Assembly: GCA_032207245.1 (NCBI GenBank)
Contig: CM063507.1
Location: forward strand, 90,640,560-90,704,559
Direction of reading: 5' to 3'
Source of the DNA: Pardosa pseudoannulata
Taxonomy: Eukaryota; Arthropoda; Arachnida; Araneae; Lycosidae
Length of the DNA: 64,000 bases
The translations under genes were made by a program, and so were the position numbers. Of this stretch, positions 63,797 to 64,000 are shown piece after piece. The notes under the pieces are model-generated. The model was not told the DNA's origin. It ran no database searches and saw only the letters and a program-made list of their open reading frames with translations. Position 1 is the first letter of the stretch, and every line of letters begins with the position of its first letter.

Positions 63797-64000
63797 ATGA
63801 GCAACTGCTCGGACCACTGCTCCTCGGGCGAGGAATGTGCCCGAACTCCAACTAAACAGCGAAAGTCTAACAGAACACATAAGGAAACCAAACGATTAGT
63901 AGATGAGGTTACCACCCCAAAACTAACAGCAGAAAAGCTAGCAGAATCCGAGGAAGATGCGCCGCTGGCTAACTACAAATGCAAAAAGCCAAAGAAAACT
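63797..64000 (+). CDS. A5 ORF1, first 68 codons (cut by window end)
   Basis: Start MSNCSDHCSSGEECARTP, as in A2 and A4, continuing with KQRKSNR, KETKRLVDEV and EEDAPLANY. No frame break in the visible part. Gag-like ORF1 of family A; whether the rest is intact cannot be seen. Confidence 0.85.
   Translation, partial: MSNCSDHCSSGEECARTPTKQRKSNRTHKETKRLVDEVTTPKLTAEKLAESEEDAPLANYKCKKPKKT

Larger units (their letters stand above)
61284..64000 (+). mobile_element. A5, R1-like LINE, 5' part
   Basis: A full leader without B or C insertions, followed by the start of ORF1. The window ends inside ORF1. The leader is about 10-15% diverged from A2/A4 and shows what the leader looks like without B1 and C1. 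Confidence 0.8.

Noticed and set aside
63513..63915. Poly-Phe and poly-Lys proteins
   Set aside because: They are translations of the T66 run.
1..64000. Telomeric TTAGG repeat array (TRAS/SART-like setting)
   Set aside because: No TTAGG/CCTAA repeat tract was found. A subtelomeric place remains possible but is unsupported.

Overview
This is a eukaryotic, almost certainly arthropod, stretch made almost entirely of non-LTR retrotransposons (LINEs). I found no single-copy cellular gene. The host call rests on the element types (an R1-like, an I-like and a Jockey-like LINE together); the species cannot be fixed from the sequence. I name three families. A is R1-like: plus strand, gag-like ORF1 with zinc knuckles, then ORF2 with endonuclease (EN), reverse transcriptase (RT) and RNase H. 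B is I-group-like: minus strand, gag ORF1 plus EN-RT-RNase H ORF2, with an (AACC)n 3' tail. C is Jockey-like: minus strand, EN-RT without RNase H, with a (CCTTGA)n-type tail.

Family A forms a head-to-tail array on the plus strand with no unrelated DNA between units. A0 (1-831) is a leader and ORF1 start cut off by a B fragment (834-1237) and an antisense 18S rRNA relic (about 1310-1447). A1 (1448-7395) is 5'-truncated. A2 (7396-25424) is full length, with B1 and C1 inserted in its leader. A3 (25425-31361) is truncated at the same point as A1. A4 (31362-61283) is full length, with B2 and C2 in its leader. A5 (61284 to the window end) has an uninterrupted leader and the first codons of ORF1.

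A1+A2 (1448-24281) and A3+A4 (25428-59929) are copies of one duplicated block of about 22.8 kb. The second copy later gained two more B elements: B3 (34319-40119, inside B2) and B4 (45738-51560, inside C2). Both are flanked by target-site duplications. Removing B3 and B4 makes the two blocks equal in length to within about 20 bp.

In normal operation A would make an RNA from its long leader (E-box, YY1-like and kB-like sites, a conserved GTAAGT), translate ORF1, reinitiate at ORF2 four bases past the ORF1 stop, and be copied back from a structured 3' end. No A copy here has an intact RT: A1 has 12 nt inserted in YADD, A2 and A4 share a 57-residue deletion that removes motif B, and A3 has a 13-nt frameshift and PQG changed to PKG. 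B3 has the best-preserved ORF2 and B4 the best ORF1.

The most interesting signal is a nested-hairpin RNA motif with compensatory changes, present two or three times in every A 3' UTR. Next is the recurring CCAATCCCC at A unit junctions, which also occurs where A1 meets antisense 18S rDNA.
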